From assembly GCA_003009755.1 (NCBI GenBank), contig PXUB01000024.1, positions 1-13,549 of the forward strand: DNA of 13,549 bases, given 5' to 3'. Made by a program: the position numbers and the translations under genes. Shown piece by piece: positions 6,190 to 12,644 of the stretch. A model generated the notes under the pieces. That model worked only from the letters and a program-made list of their open reading frames with translations. It made no database searches and had not been told where the DNA came from. This DNA comes from Thermoplasmatales archaeon SW_10_69_26. GTDB taxonomy: Archaea > Thermoplasmatota > SW-10-69-26. The first letter of the stretch is position 1; every line of letters begins with the position of its first letter.

Positions 6190-7551
6190 ATGCGCAAGGT
6201 TGCTCTCGTTTTGGGAGTTCTGATGGTCGGCATGACCGTTCCTGGTGGTGCCCTCGCCCAGGACGGCGGGCAACCCGCAGGTGACAGCGACGACGTCACC
6301 TTCTACGGGCACGTGTTCACGCACGGGCTCGGCGCTCCGACGCCGGCGAACACGGAGTTCCCGACGGGCGAGACGATCTACGGGATCGGCACCGGCGGGA
6401 ACTGCGCCAGCGCTGTCCCGAACGCGATCATGGCCGATTGCCAGGAGACGCCCTGGAACAAGCTGGCGATGTTCTCGACGGCCGGCTTCGTGGACATCAA
6501 GAGCCCGGCCGAGTTCACGCAGAACGGCGCCTACACCCAGCTGCACAACGAGCGCGGCCAGACGAAGGACGTCCAGCTGGACGACAGCGGCACGGTGTCC
6601 AGCAGCCTGTACGGCACGTGGGACGCTCACGGTTGGGCCGTGCGGGCCGGCAACGCGTACGGAACGAACTGCGTGGGCCCGCACGCGCCCGGGGTCCCCT
6701 GCATGTATCCCTACTGGGGCTGGGACCCTGGCGTGTTCGAGAACGTGGTCATGGAGGCCACGATGTACCACGCCAACCTCGGCGAGCGCACGAACAGCTC
6801 GCAAGCCCCGCCGATCCAGGACGTCGTCGAAAGCGGCGAGGCGACCGTCGTCGCGGACGCGACGTGGGGCCCTGACCAGGTCATCAACAGTCTGCCGGGC
6901 TTCCCGAACGCCTTCCAGTGGGAGATCGACATGGGTGCGCCCCAGGTCGACACGATCCCGCGATCCGACGACTTCTTCGTCGTGTACGACACGTTCCAAC
7001 AGACCGGTGGGGAGAACAACTGCAACCGATGCCCGATGCGGTGGTGGAGCGGCGAGTTCTTCCCGCCCAGCTTCGAGCTCCCCGTCGAGAACGCCTTCAC
7101 CGTCGAGCGCGCGGTGCCGACGTTCGCCAACGGCCAGCTGGCGATCCTCGGCATCATGAACTCGCCGTGGGGCAGCTACGACGTCGACGCCGACAGCGTC
7201 GAGCTCGACGTCGAGGGCCCCCAAGGCGACGCGTCGCCAGACAACCTCGAGCGCTACGCCGACTTCAGTACCGCCCACGGCGGTCACTTCAACCCGGTGA
7301 ACGTCACCTGGATCTGGGATTACCGCGCCGACGACGCTCCGACCGGCGAGTACGAGATCACGATCTCGGCCCAGAACTTCCAGAACAGCGCCAGCGCGAC
7401 CTGCAAGGCGACCTTCACCCTCGAAGAGGGACCCGACGGTGCGCCGGCGGCCGGTGAAGTGACCGAGGGCGTGTGCGGGACGCAGTCTGCGGGTGCCGAG
7501 GAGCAGGTCGAGGAATCCCAGCGCGACGTCGAGGATCAGACCGACGAGTGA
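6190..7551 (+). CDS. Secreted eight-cysteine protein, tandem paralogue A
   Basis: A 453-residue exported protein of a family I cannot name. MRKVALVLGVLMVGMTVPGG starts a signal peptide, cleaved near ALA|QD (23/24). The mature protein begins with VTFYGHVF (36-43), has an aromatic-rich core (PCMYPYWGWDPG, 170-181; MEATMYHANLGERTNSS, 188-204), a CxxC-like NCNRCPMRWWSGEFFPPSF (277-295) and a C-terminal beta-sandwich-like part (PWGSYD, AHGGHFNPVNVTWIWDY, 362-378). Cysteines 72, 84, 161, 171, 278, 281, 405 and 429 all have partners in paralogue B, suggesting up to four disulfides outside the cell. NSS and NVT sequons could be glycosylated. The end is acidic with no anchor, so it is probably released. 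The ATG at 6190 is set by the signal peptide and TATA box; the frame is open much further upstream, but that part is not coding. Next to it, B is a close tandem duplicate. Confidence 0.85.
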   Translation: MRKVALVLGVLMVGMTVPGGALAQDGGQPAGDSDDVTFYGHVFTHGLGAPTPANTEFPTGETIYGIGTGGNCASAVPNAIMADCQETPWNKLAMFSTAGFVDIKSPAEFTQNGAYTQLHNERGQTKDVQLDDSGTVSSSLYGTWDAHGWAVRAGNAYGTNCVGPHAPGVPCMYPYWGWDPGVFENVVMEATMYHANLGERTNSSQAPPIQDVVESGEATVVADATWGPDQVINSLPGFPNAFQWEIDMGAPQVDTIPRSDDFFVVYDTFQQTGGENNCNRCPMRWWSGEFFPPSFELPVENAFTVERAVPTFANGQLAILGIMNSPWGSYDVDADSVELDVEGPQGDASPDNLERYADFSTAHGGHFNPVNVTWIWDYRADDAPTGEYEITISAQNFQNSASATCKATFTLEEGPDGAPAAGEVTEGVCGTQSAGAEEQVEESQRDVEDQTDE

Positions 7552-7608
7552 CCCTCGACGGGGCCGTCGACCGGCCTGCGGGCAACAAGGTTTTTGTCCC
7601 GTCGAGGG
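7552..7608 (+). promoter_or_regulatory. 11-bp inverted repeat around the TATA box of paralogue B
   Basis: CCCTCGACGGG (7552-7562), directly after the stop of A, is the exact complement of CCCGTCGAGGG (7598-7608), which lies between the TATA box and the start of B. The 35-nt spacer contains the promoter core. It could end A's transcript, bind a regulator, or be chance; paralogue A has no such pair at its own promoter. Confidence 0.45.
7588..7598 (+). promoter_or_regulatory. TATA promoter of secreted paralogue B
   Basis: CAACAAGGTTTTTGTCCC begins at 7583; the T-rich core is about 29 nt before the ATG at 7622. It matches the promoter of A around CAACAAG and the following CCGTCG, so B should have its own leaderless transcript rather than depend on read-through from A. 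Confidence 0.65.
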
Positions 7609-7621
7609 CACTGCGGCCTCG

Positions 7622-9004
7622 ATGCGAGGCAAGGCTGCCCTCGTGGCTGGGTTGATGCTGCTCATGACCGCCCCGCCGACGGCGATGGCCCAAAGCGGGG
7701 GACAGGGGGGCACGGACGAGGTCACCTTCTACGGCCACATCTTCGACGCCACCATCGCTGGCCCCAACCCGGCCAACACCGAGGCACCGGTCGGCGAAGA
7801 CAACTTCGGGCTCGGCTTCGGCGTGAACTGCCAGGACGTCGGTCCCGCTCTGCCGGGGGCGCCCACGCCGCTCGTCGGCGACGACTGGGAGTCCTGCCAG
7901 GACGAGGAGGGCAACAAGATGGTGATGTTCTCCACCGCCGGGCCCGTCGACGTGCAGAACCGGGCCGAGTTCCTGCAGAACGGCGCCTACTCGCAGCTGC
8001 ACAACGAGCGGGGGCAGACCAAGCCCGTCCAGTTGGACGACAGCGGCTCGATCTCGGCCAGCCTCTACGGTACGTGGGACACGCACGGCTGGGTGGTCGG
8101 GTACCCGAACCCGTACGGGACGAACTGCATGGGCACCCACCCGCCCGGCGTCCCGTGCATGTACCCGTACTGGGGCTGGGACCCCGGCGTCTACGAGGAC
8201 GTGGTCATGGAGGCCACGATGTACCACGCCAACCTGGGCGAGCGCACGAACAGCTCGCAAGCCCCGCCGATCCAGGAGGCCGTCGACAGCGGCGAGGCCA
8301 CGGTCGTGGCCGAGGGCCAGTGGGGTCCCGACCAGGTGGTGAACGGCCTGCCGGGCTCGGCGAACGCGTTCCACTGGGAGATCGATCTCGGCCCGCCGCA
8401 GGTCGAGGAGATCCCGCGCGAGGACGATTTCTTCCTCGTCTTCACCACCTACCAGTCGCCGAGCGGCAACGACTACTGCTACGATTGCCCGATGCGGTGG
8501 TGGAGCGGCGAGTTCTTCCCGCCCAGCTTCGAGCTCCCCGTCGAGAACGCCTTCACGGTCGAGCGCACGGTCCCGAACTTCGCCAACGGGAAGATGGCGA
8601 TCCTGGGCATCCTGAACACCCCGTGGGGCAGCTACGACGTCGACGAGGACAGCGTCGACGTCGAGATCGAGGGCCCCCAGGGTGAGGTGACCCCGGAGAA
8701 CATCCAGCGCTACTCCGACTTCAGCGTCGCGCACGGCGGTCACTTCGATCCGGTGAACGTCACCTGGATCTGGGACTACCGCGCCGACGACGTCCCCCCC
8801 GGCCAGTACGAGGTCACGGTCACCGGCGCCAACGCCCAGAACTCGGCGCAGGCCACGTGCACGGCCTCGTTCACGATCGAGGCGGACGGCGAGGATCTGG
8901 CGCCGGGCGAGGCCGAGGAAGCTGCGTGCGGGATCCAGGGCGTCGCGACCGAGGAGGCCGTCGAGGAAGCTCGCGAGGGCGCGAACGAGACCACCGAAGG
9001 CTAA
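7622..9004 (+). CDS. Secreted eight-cysteine protein, tandem paralogue B
   Basis: A 460-residue close relative of A, colinear over the whole mature length. MRGKAALVAGLMLLMTAPPT starts the signal peptide, cleaved near AMA|QS (23/24). All eight cysteines (70, 92, 169, 179, 286, 289, 413, 436) and the blocks VTFYGH, QLHNERGQTK, YPYWGWDPGV, MEATMYHANLGER and CPMRWWSGEFFPPSFELPVE are kept. The main differences are a longer loop between the first two cysteines (70-92, against 72-84) and a different acidic C-terminal tail, with an extra NET sequon. The start is fixed by signal peptide and TATA position; 70 nt separate it from the stop of A. The role is unknown: no enzyme motif is evident, but conserved His, Trp and Tyr residues and the CxxC pair could make a binding surface or metal site. 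An extracellular or surface-layer-associated role is inferred only from the signal peptide and disulfide pattern. Confidence 0.85.
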   Translation: MRGKAALVAGLMLLMTAPPTAMAQSGGQGGTDEVTFYGHIFDATIAGPNPANTEAPVGEDNFGLGFGVNCQDVGPALPGAPTPLVGDDWESCQDEEGNKMVMFSTAGPVDVQNRAEFLQNGAYSQLHNERGQTKPVQLDDSGSISASLYGTWDTHGWVVGYPNPYGTNCMGTHPPGVPCMYPYWGWDPGVYEDVVMEATMYHANLGERTNSSQAPPIQEAVDSGEATVVAEGQWGPDQVVNGLPGSANAFHWEIDLGPPQVEEIPREDDFFLVFTTYQSPSGNDYCYDCPMRWWSGEFFPPSFELPVENAFTVERTVPNFANGKMAILGILNTPWGSYDVDEDSVDVEIEGPQGEVTPENIQRYSDFSVAHGGHFDPVNVTWIWDYRADDVPPGQYEVTVTGANAQNSAQATCTASFTIEADGEDLAPGEAEEAACGIQGVATEEAVEEAREGANETTEG

Positions 9005-9048
9005 CTTGACGGACTCGTCCCGTCGCGGGGCGCGAGAGCCAGCCGGGG

Positions 9049-9058
9049 AAGATTCTTG
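9049..9058 (+). promoter_or_regulatory. Weak TATA-like box of the acyl-CoA synthetase
   Basis: AAGATTCTTG is the only AT-richer run after the stop of B and is centred about 29 nt before the ATG at 9083, the spacing used by the other genes. The match is poor, so this is tentative. Confidence 0.3.
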
Positions 9059-9082
9059 GCTTGGCGCGCGCTTCGCCCGTCG

Positions 9083-11050
9083 ATGGTTTCGAAGGTCCAA
9101 GCTCCGGATCCGGACGCCGACGACGTGGTCTGGGTCCCCTCCGAGGAACGGGTGGAGGAGGCCAACGTCACCGCGTTCATGGAGGAGCACGGGATCGCGT
9201 CGCTGGAGGAGCTGATCAACCGCTCCCGCGAGGATCTCGAGTGGTTCTGGGGGGCGGTCGAGGAGCACCTCGGCGTCGAGTGGTTCGAGGAATACGATGC
9301 CGTGCTCGACGCGTCCGAGGGCATCGAGCACGCCGAGTGGTTCACGAGCGGCACGACGAACATCGCCCACAACTGCGTGGATCGGTGGGCCCGCGGCGAG
9401 CGCAGCGACGAGGTCGCGTTGATCGGCGAAGCCGAGGACGGCTCGGTGCGCGAGTGGACCTACCAGGACCTGTACGAGACCACGAACCAGGTCGCCGGCG
9501 CGCTCGAGGACGCCGGCGTCTCCGAAGGGGACGCCGTCGGCGTGTTCATGCCGATGATCCCCGAGACGGTGGCCGCCACGATGGCGATCGCCAAGCTCGG
9601 CGCGATCTTCGTCCCCCTCTTCAGCGGGTTCGCGCCCGATGCGATCGCGACCCGGCTGGCCGACGCCGACGCCAAGGCCCTGATCACGGCCGACGGGTTC
9701 GCCCGCGGCGGCAGCCGGGTCGAGATGAAGTCCACGGCCGACGAGGCCCTCGCGGAGGTGCCCACGGTCGAGGACGTGATCGTGTACGACAACGCGGATC
9801 TGGACGTCCCGATGGACGCCGACCGCGACCGGACGTGGGCCGAGGCGACCGCCGGCCAACCCACCGACAAGGACAGCGTCCCCGTCGACAGCGAGCACCC
9901 TTGGATGGTCGTCTACACGAGCGGGACGACGGGCAAGCCCAAGGGCGCGGTGCACGTCCACGGCGGCTTCCTCGTCAAGATCATGCAGGAGGTCGCCCAC
10001 CAGACCGACGTCGGGCCCGAGGACGTGCTGTACTGGATCACGGACATGGGTTGGATCATGGGTCCCTGGGAGGTCGTCGGCGGGCTCGGTCTCGGCGCCA
10101 GCGTCGTCCTGTACGAGGGCTCGCCCACGCATCCCGATCCGGGCCGCGTGTGGCAGCTCGTCGAGGATCACGAGGTCGACGCGCTGGGCTTGTCGCCGAC
10201 GTTCGTGCGGGCGATCATCCCGGAGGGCGACGAGCACGTGACCAGCCGGGATCTGTCGTCCTTGAAGGCGATCGGATCCACGGGCGAGCCGTGGAACCCC
10301 GAGCCCTACCGGTGGCTTTTGGACACGGTCGGCGATGGCGATGTCCCGATCATCAACCTCTCCGGCGGGACCGAGGTCGGCGCCTGCTTCCTGTCGCCGC
10401 TGCCGATCACTCCGTTGAAGCCGTGCACGCTGGGCCACCCCTCGCTGGGCGTGGCGACCGACGTGCTCGACGACGACGCCAACCCCGTCCGCGACGGGGA
10501 GGTCGGCGAGCTGGCCTGCACGCGATCCTGGCCGGGCATGACCCGCGGCCTCTGGCAGGCACCCGACCGCTACGAGGAGGCCTACTGGGACCGCTGGCCG
10601 GAGATCTGGGCCCACGGGGACTGGGCCAGCGTGGACGAGGACGGCTACTGGTACCTGCACGGGCGCTCGGACGACGTGATCACCGTCGCCGGCAAGCGGG
10701 TCGGCCCGGCCGAGGTCGAGTCCGCCGCCGTCGACACGGGGCTGGCCCAGGAGGCGGCCGCGGTCGGCGTGCCGCACGACGTCAAGGGCCAAAGCGTGCA
10801 CGTTTTCGCCATCCCGACGAACGTCGACGACGAGCACGAGGCCAGGCAGCGCATCTCGCAGGCCGTCGTCGACGGGCTCGGCAAGCCGTTCAAGCCCGGC
10901 GGCGTCCACTTCGTGGACGATCTGCCACGCACGAAGACGGCCAAGATCCTCCGCCGCGCCATCGAGGCCAAGGCGAAAGGCGAGGATCCCGGCGATCTCT
11001 CCAGCATCGACAACCCCGAGGCTCTCGACCTGATCGAAGCTGTGGACTAG
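9083..11050 (+). CDS. Acyl-CoA synthetase (AMP-forming), acetyl-CoA synthetase-like
   Basis: A 655-residue cytoplasmic ligase joining a carboxylic acid to CoA through an acyl-AMP intermediate. The ANL-superfamily motifs are in order: YTSGTTGKPKG (278-288, phosphate loop), SGGTEVGA (427-434), HGDW (511-514), YWYLHGRSDDVITVAGKRV (522-540, hinge and C-terminal domain) and PRTKTAKILRR (615-625) with catalytic Lys621. The length matches acetyl- and propionyl-CoA synthetases. Where bacterial Acs has WWQTETG, this protein has LSGGTEVGA, as in a clade that also includes plant peroxisomal AAE17/18-like enzymes, so the substrate may not be acetate. The ATG at 9083 is taken over an upstream in-frame TTG at 9056 because it lies at the usual distance from the TATA-like box. 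The C-terminus SSIDNPEALDL reappears in degraded form about 340 bp downstream. The substrate cannot be named from sequence. Confidence 0.9.
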   Translation: MVSKVQAPDPDADDVVWVPSEERVEEANVTAFMEEHGIASLEELINRSREDLEWFWGAVEEHLGVEWFEEYDAVLDASEGIEHAEWFTSGTTNIAHNCVDRWARGERSDEVALIGEAEDGSVREWTYQDLYETTNQVAGALEDAGVSEGDAVGVFMPMIPETVAATMAIAKLGAIFVPLFSGFAPDAIATRLADADAKALITADGFARGGSRVEMKSTADEALAEVPTVEDVIVYDNADLDVPMDADRDRTWAEATAGQPTDKDSVPVDSEHPWMVVYTSGTTGKPKGAVHVHGGFLVKIMQEVAHQTDVGPEDVLYWITDMGWIMGPWEVVGGLGLGASVVLYEGSPTHPDPGRVWQLVEDHEVDALGLSPTFVRAIIPEGDEHVTSRDLSSLKAIGSTGEPWNPEPYRWLLDTVGDGDVPIINLSGGTEVGACFLSPLPITPLKPCTLGHPSLGVATDVLDDDANPVRDGEVGELACTRSWPGMTRGLWQAPDRYEEAYWDRWPEIWAHGDWASVDEDGYWYLHGRSDDVITVAGKRVGPAEVESAAVDTGLAQEAAAVGVPHDVKGQSVHVFAIPTNVDDEHEARQRISQAVVDGLGKPFKPGGVHFVDDLPRTKTAKILRRAIEAKAKGEDPGDLSSIDNPEALDLIEAVD

Positions 11051-11089
11051 GTCGAGAGCCAACGCCAAGTCGATGCTGGAGACGCGCCG
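10990..11089 (+). repeat. Long interrupted hairpin over the synthetase stop codon
   Basis: Three complementary pairs nest around the stop codon: CGGCG (10990-10994) with CGCCG (11085-11089); TCTCCAGCATCGAC (10998-11011) with GTCGATGCTGGAGA (11069-11082); GGCTCTCGAC (11021-11030) with GTCGAGAGCC (11051-11060). Together they give 29 paired bases, two small asymmetric or internal loops and a 20-nt apical loop that ends with the TAG. The right arm is effectively an inverted copy of the synthetase's last codons. It could end or stabilise the mRNA; there is no T-run. Confidence 0.6.
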
Positions 11090-11110
11090 AGGCCGAGCGC
11101 CGGGACGACC

Positions 11111-11402
11111 GCAGGAGGCAAGCGAGGCCTCGGCTTGCGTCCGGCGACGAGCCGACCGACCCCCGAGGGACGGAGGGAGGCTCGTCGACCGGGTTTGCAG
11201 CGTCGACAACGCCGAGTCGATGCTCGACAGAGTACGAACTTGAGGCTCGCGTTGACGCAGGAGCCGAGCCGAACGTTCGTACGGATTCGGGAACCTCGGC
11301 CGCCGACCCCCGAATGGCGGAGGCGGCCGGGTTCCCGACCGAGCAGCATCGACAACCCCGAGGCGCTGGACCTGATCCATCCTGTCGACGAGACCAGCGC
11401 CG
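11111..11402 (+). repeat. Two tandem ~146-nt structured repeats
   Basis: Matching landmarks recur 146-147 nt apart: GCAGGAG at 11111 and 11257; GACCCCCGA at 11158 and 11305; CAGCRTCGACAAC at 11198 and 11344. CAACGCC at 11060 and 11207 extends the same period one unit further upstream. Each unit holds a hairpin with a conserved loop (GACCCCCGA, 3-4 variable bases, CGGAGG) but a different stem. Stem 1 is CCGG-CGACGAGCC (11141-11153) with GGCTCGTCG-A-CCGG (11179-11192). Stem 2 is CGGGAACC-T-CGGCCGCC (11288-11304) with GGCGGCCGGGTTCCCG (11322-11337). Each is preceded by another hairpin (about 11118-11138, near-palindromic; 11232-11282, GTACGAAC with GTTCGTAC). No protein explains the pattern. It may be a structured RNA or a decayed repeat. 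Confidence 0.55.
11344..11391 (+). pseudogene. Degraded copy of the synthetase C-terminal codons
   Basis: These 48 bases match 11002-11049 of the intact synthetase at 41 positions, the first 21 without change, and encode SSIDNPEALDLIHPVD in place of SSIDNPEALDLIEAVD. No start, domain or stop goes with them. Bases 11198-11228 are a weaker relative (SVDNAESMLD). This is either what remains of a second synthetase gene or a locally duplicated 3' end; it also forms the tail of the second structured repeat. Confidence 0.55.
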
Positions 11403-11411
11403 GAGGGGTCG

Positions 11412-11510
11412 ATGCGGGAAACGCGCGGCTGGACGATCGAGGCCCTGCAACGCCTCGGGGCCGGCGCACGGTTCGAGATCGAGGGCCTCGAGGACGCCCC
11501 GCCCAGGTGA
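11412..11510 (+). CDS. Possible 32-residue protein with strong ribosome site
   Basis: ATG at 11412 opens 32 codons ending in TGA, beginning MRETRGWTIEALQRLGAGAR and ending EGLEDAPPR. GGAGGGG lies five to ten bases upstream, a good Shine-Dalgarno match in a region where most genes look leaderless. Codon third positions are mostly G or C. There is no recognisable domain and no clear promoter; it might be the 5' stub of a decayed gene, since it lies among remnants. Confidence 0.3.
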   Translation: MRETRGWTIEALQRLGAGARFEIEGLEDAPPR

Positions 11511-11522
11511 CGCTTGGCAGGG

Positions 11523-11871
11523 TCAGACGATCGGGTCCCCGGCAGGGACGCGGCCAGGCCCCAGCCGCCGGGCGTCCCGGGGGCCCCAACGGACCGCGAG
11601 GCCGCTGGTGCAGCCTCGCCCGTCGAGCCGGTGCGCCTCGACCGGCCCGGGACCGGCGACGTCTCGGGTCTTGCCGTTCACGATTGCGGATGCGGCGACG
11701 GCGCCCGTGCACCGATCGCCGGCCGATGTGTGCCGATCGGCCGAGGCCGCGGGCCCAGCGTCGAGGCCGCGGTCGGGTTCGGAGCCGTCGTCGCTGTGCT
11801 TGGCGATGACCGGGGGACCGCCCGCGGCCATCAGTAAGACGAGGGCGACCCCAACGACTCGATCGGACCAT
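11523..11871 (-). pseudogene. Probable frameshifted small secreted protein gene
   Basis: On the minus strand an open frame of about 100 codons begins at ATG 11831 and ends with TGA at 11523, with G or C in most third positions. Upstream in the same frame lie more sense codons giving VVGVALVLLMAAGGPPVIA, a convincing signal-peptide core, but no start codon. An ATG at 11871 would supply MVRS- if one base were removed, so a single-base frameshift probably broke the gene, or the sequence has an error. The mature part is polar with two Cys (RCTGAVAASAIVNGK, RGCTSGLAV). I do not recognise the family. Bases 11872-12004 show no gene, only a short GGGGC/GCCCC hairpin before the next ATG. Confidence 0.35.
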
Positions 11872-12004
11872 GTCGATCACGAACACGGTGGGCGGCAGGG
11901 CTCGTGAACAGATCGGCTCCATCGTTGAACGCGGTCCGTGGCTTCCGCACGTCTGCCTTCCGGGTGATTGATGAGGGGCCGTCGGGCAAGGAAGCCCCCA
12001 ACCG

Positions 12005-12616
12005 ATGGACGTGCGCGTCTCCGGGTTCCGCGTGGAGGGGTCCTGGGAGACGGTGGTCCGCCACGCCGAACGCGTCTCCCGCGCCCTGTTGCGTGCGCTG
12101 GCCGGCCGGGAGGAGGAGGCCACCGCCCGCGAGAACGAGGCCTTCGGCCAGTGGGAGCACTGGCGGCCCCGACGGCGGGACGCGGGGGCCGAGAAGATGC
12201 GGGAACGGACCGCCGAGCAGGCCAGCGTCGACGAGGGCGACGGCGAGCAGGAGGGCATCGGCGTGCGGGAGGATTTGGCCGATGCAGGCCGCAAGCTCGA
12301 CGAGGCGGCCAGCGACCTCACCGAAGCTGGGGTCCGCGAGGCTGCCTCCTCGGTCGGCGAGTCCGTGGAGCACGCGGCGCGGGCCGCCGACCAGGCCGGC
12401 CGGCGGGCGCTGCGCGCCGTCGAGGAAGGCCTGTACCGCCACCTGGTGACGCGCGTCTCGCCCTACTACTTCGACAACCCGCTCGTCCACGCGAACCTCG
12501 AGCGGGTCGGCGAGGGTCGGTTCGTGTTCGAGGTCGACGTCAAGGACGACGAGCTCAAGGCGGCCGTCCACGAGGAGCTGGAGGGCATGGTCGAGGACGA
12601 GACCGACCCCGCCTGA
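12005..12616 (+). CDS. DUF5828-like haloarchaeal conserved protein
   Basis: A 203-residue, highly charged cytoplasmic protein of unknown function. The order of blocks is one I recall from a family conserved in haloarchaea (DUF5828): an N-terminal VSGFRVEGSWETVVRHAERV (5-24), the motif EHWRPRRRDA (51-60), TAEQASVDEGDGE (69-81), a long acidic and Ala-rich helical middle (about 85-140), VTRVSPYYFDNPLVHANLER (148-167) and a short C-terminal beta/alpha part (FVFEVDVKDDELKAAV, 173-188). There is no signal, membrane segment or catalytic motif. The ATG at 12005 gives the expected N-terminus; I see no good TATA box or ribosome site in front of it. It is convergent with the hydrolase fragment, and a hairpin separates the two. 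The family name is from memory and would need a profile search. Confidence 0.8.
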   Translation: MDVRVSGFRVEGSWETVVRHAERVSRALLRALAGREEEATARENEAFGQWEHWRPRRRDAGAEKMRERTAEQASVDEGDGEQEGIGVREDLADAGRKLDEAASDLTEAGVREAASSVGESVEHAARAADQAGRRALRAVEEGLYRHLVTRVSPYYFDNPLVHANLERVGEGRFVFEVDVKDDELKAAVHEELEGMVEDETDPA

Positions 12617-12632
12617 GATGATCCAGGCGGGG
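12607..12632. terminator. Shared hairpin between convergent genes
   Basis: CCCCGCCTG (12607-12615) and CAGGCGGGG (12624-12632) are exactly complementary around an 8-nt loop. The left arm covers the last codons and stop of the DUF5828-like gene, and the right arm lies 13 nt past the stop of the gene on the other strand. Its position suits a two-way transcript end, though there is no T-run on either strand. Confidence 0.5.
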
Positions 12633-12644
12633 CCGTCCTCGTGC

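Noticed and set aside
6094-7725. Minus-strand open frame of 543 codons opposite paralogue A
   Set aside because: Same shadow effect; the residues echo the reverse complement of the conserved blocks in A and have no motif of their own.
7415-11380. Minus-strand open frame of 1321 codons opposite the paralogues and the synthetase
   Set aside because: It is the shadow of plus-strand genes with high GC at third positions: composition is Arg/Gly/Val/Asp-rich and low in Lys, there is no domain, and the plus strand has clear motifs, signal peptides and promoters.
11198-11391. Possible integron attC-like sites (CGACAAC, paired stems)
   Set aside because: The stems lack GTTRRRY/RYYYAAC core pairs, there is no integrase, and the array holds no cassettes.
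11051-11402. CRISPR array
   Set aside because: The period is about 146 nt, the repeats are imperfect and long, and there is no spacer pattern or cas gene.
11523-11831. Resemblance of the minus-strand product to PAAR-repeat spike proteins (ASAIVNGK followed by His and Cys)
   Set aside because: The Gly-Asp of PAAR is absent, the upstream signal-peptide core does not suit a spike protein, and no other secretion-spike gene is near.
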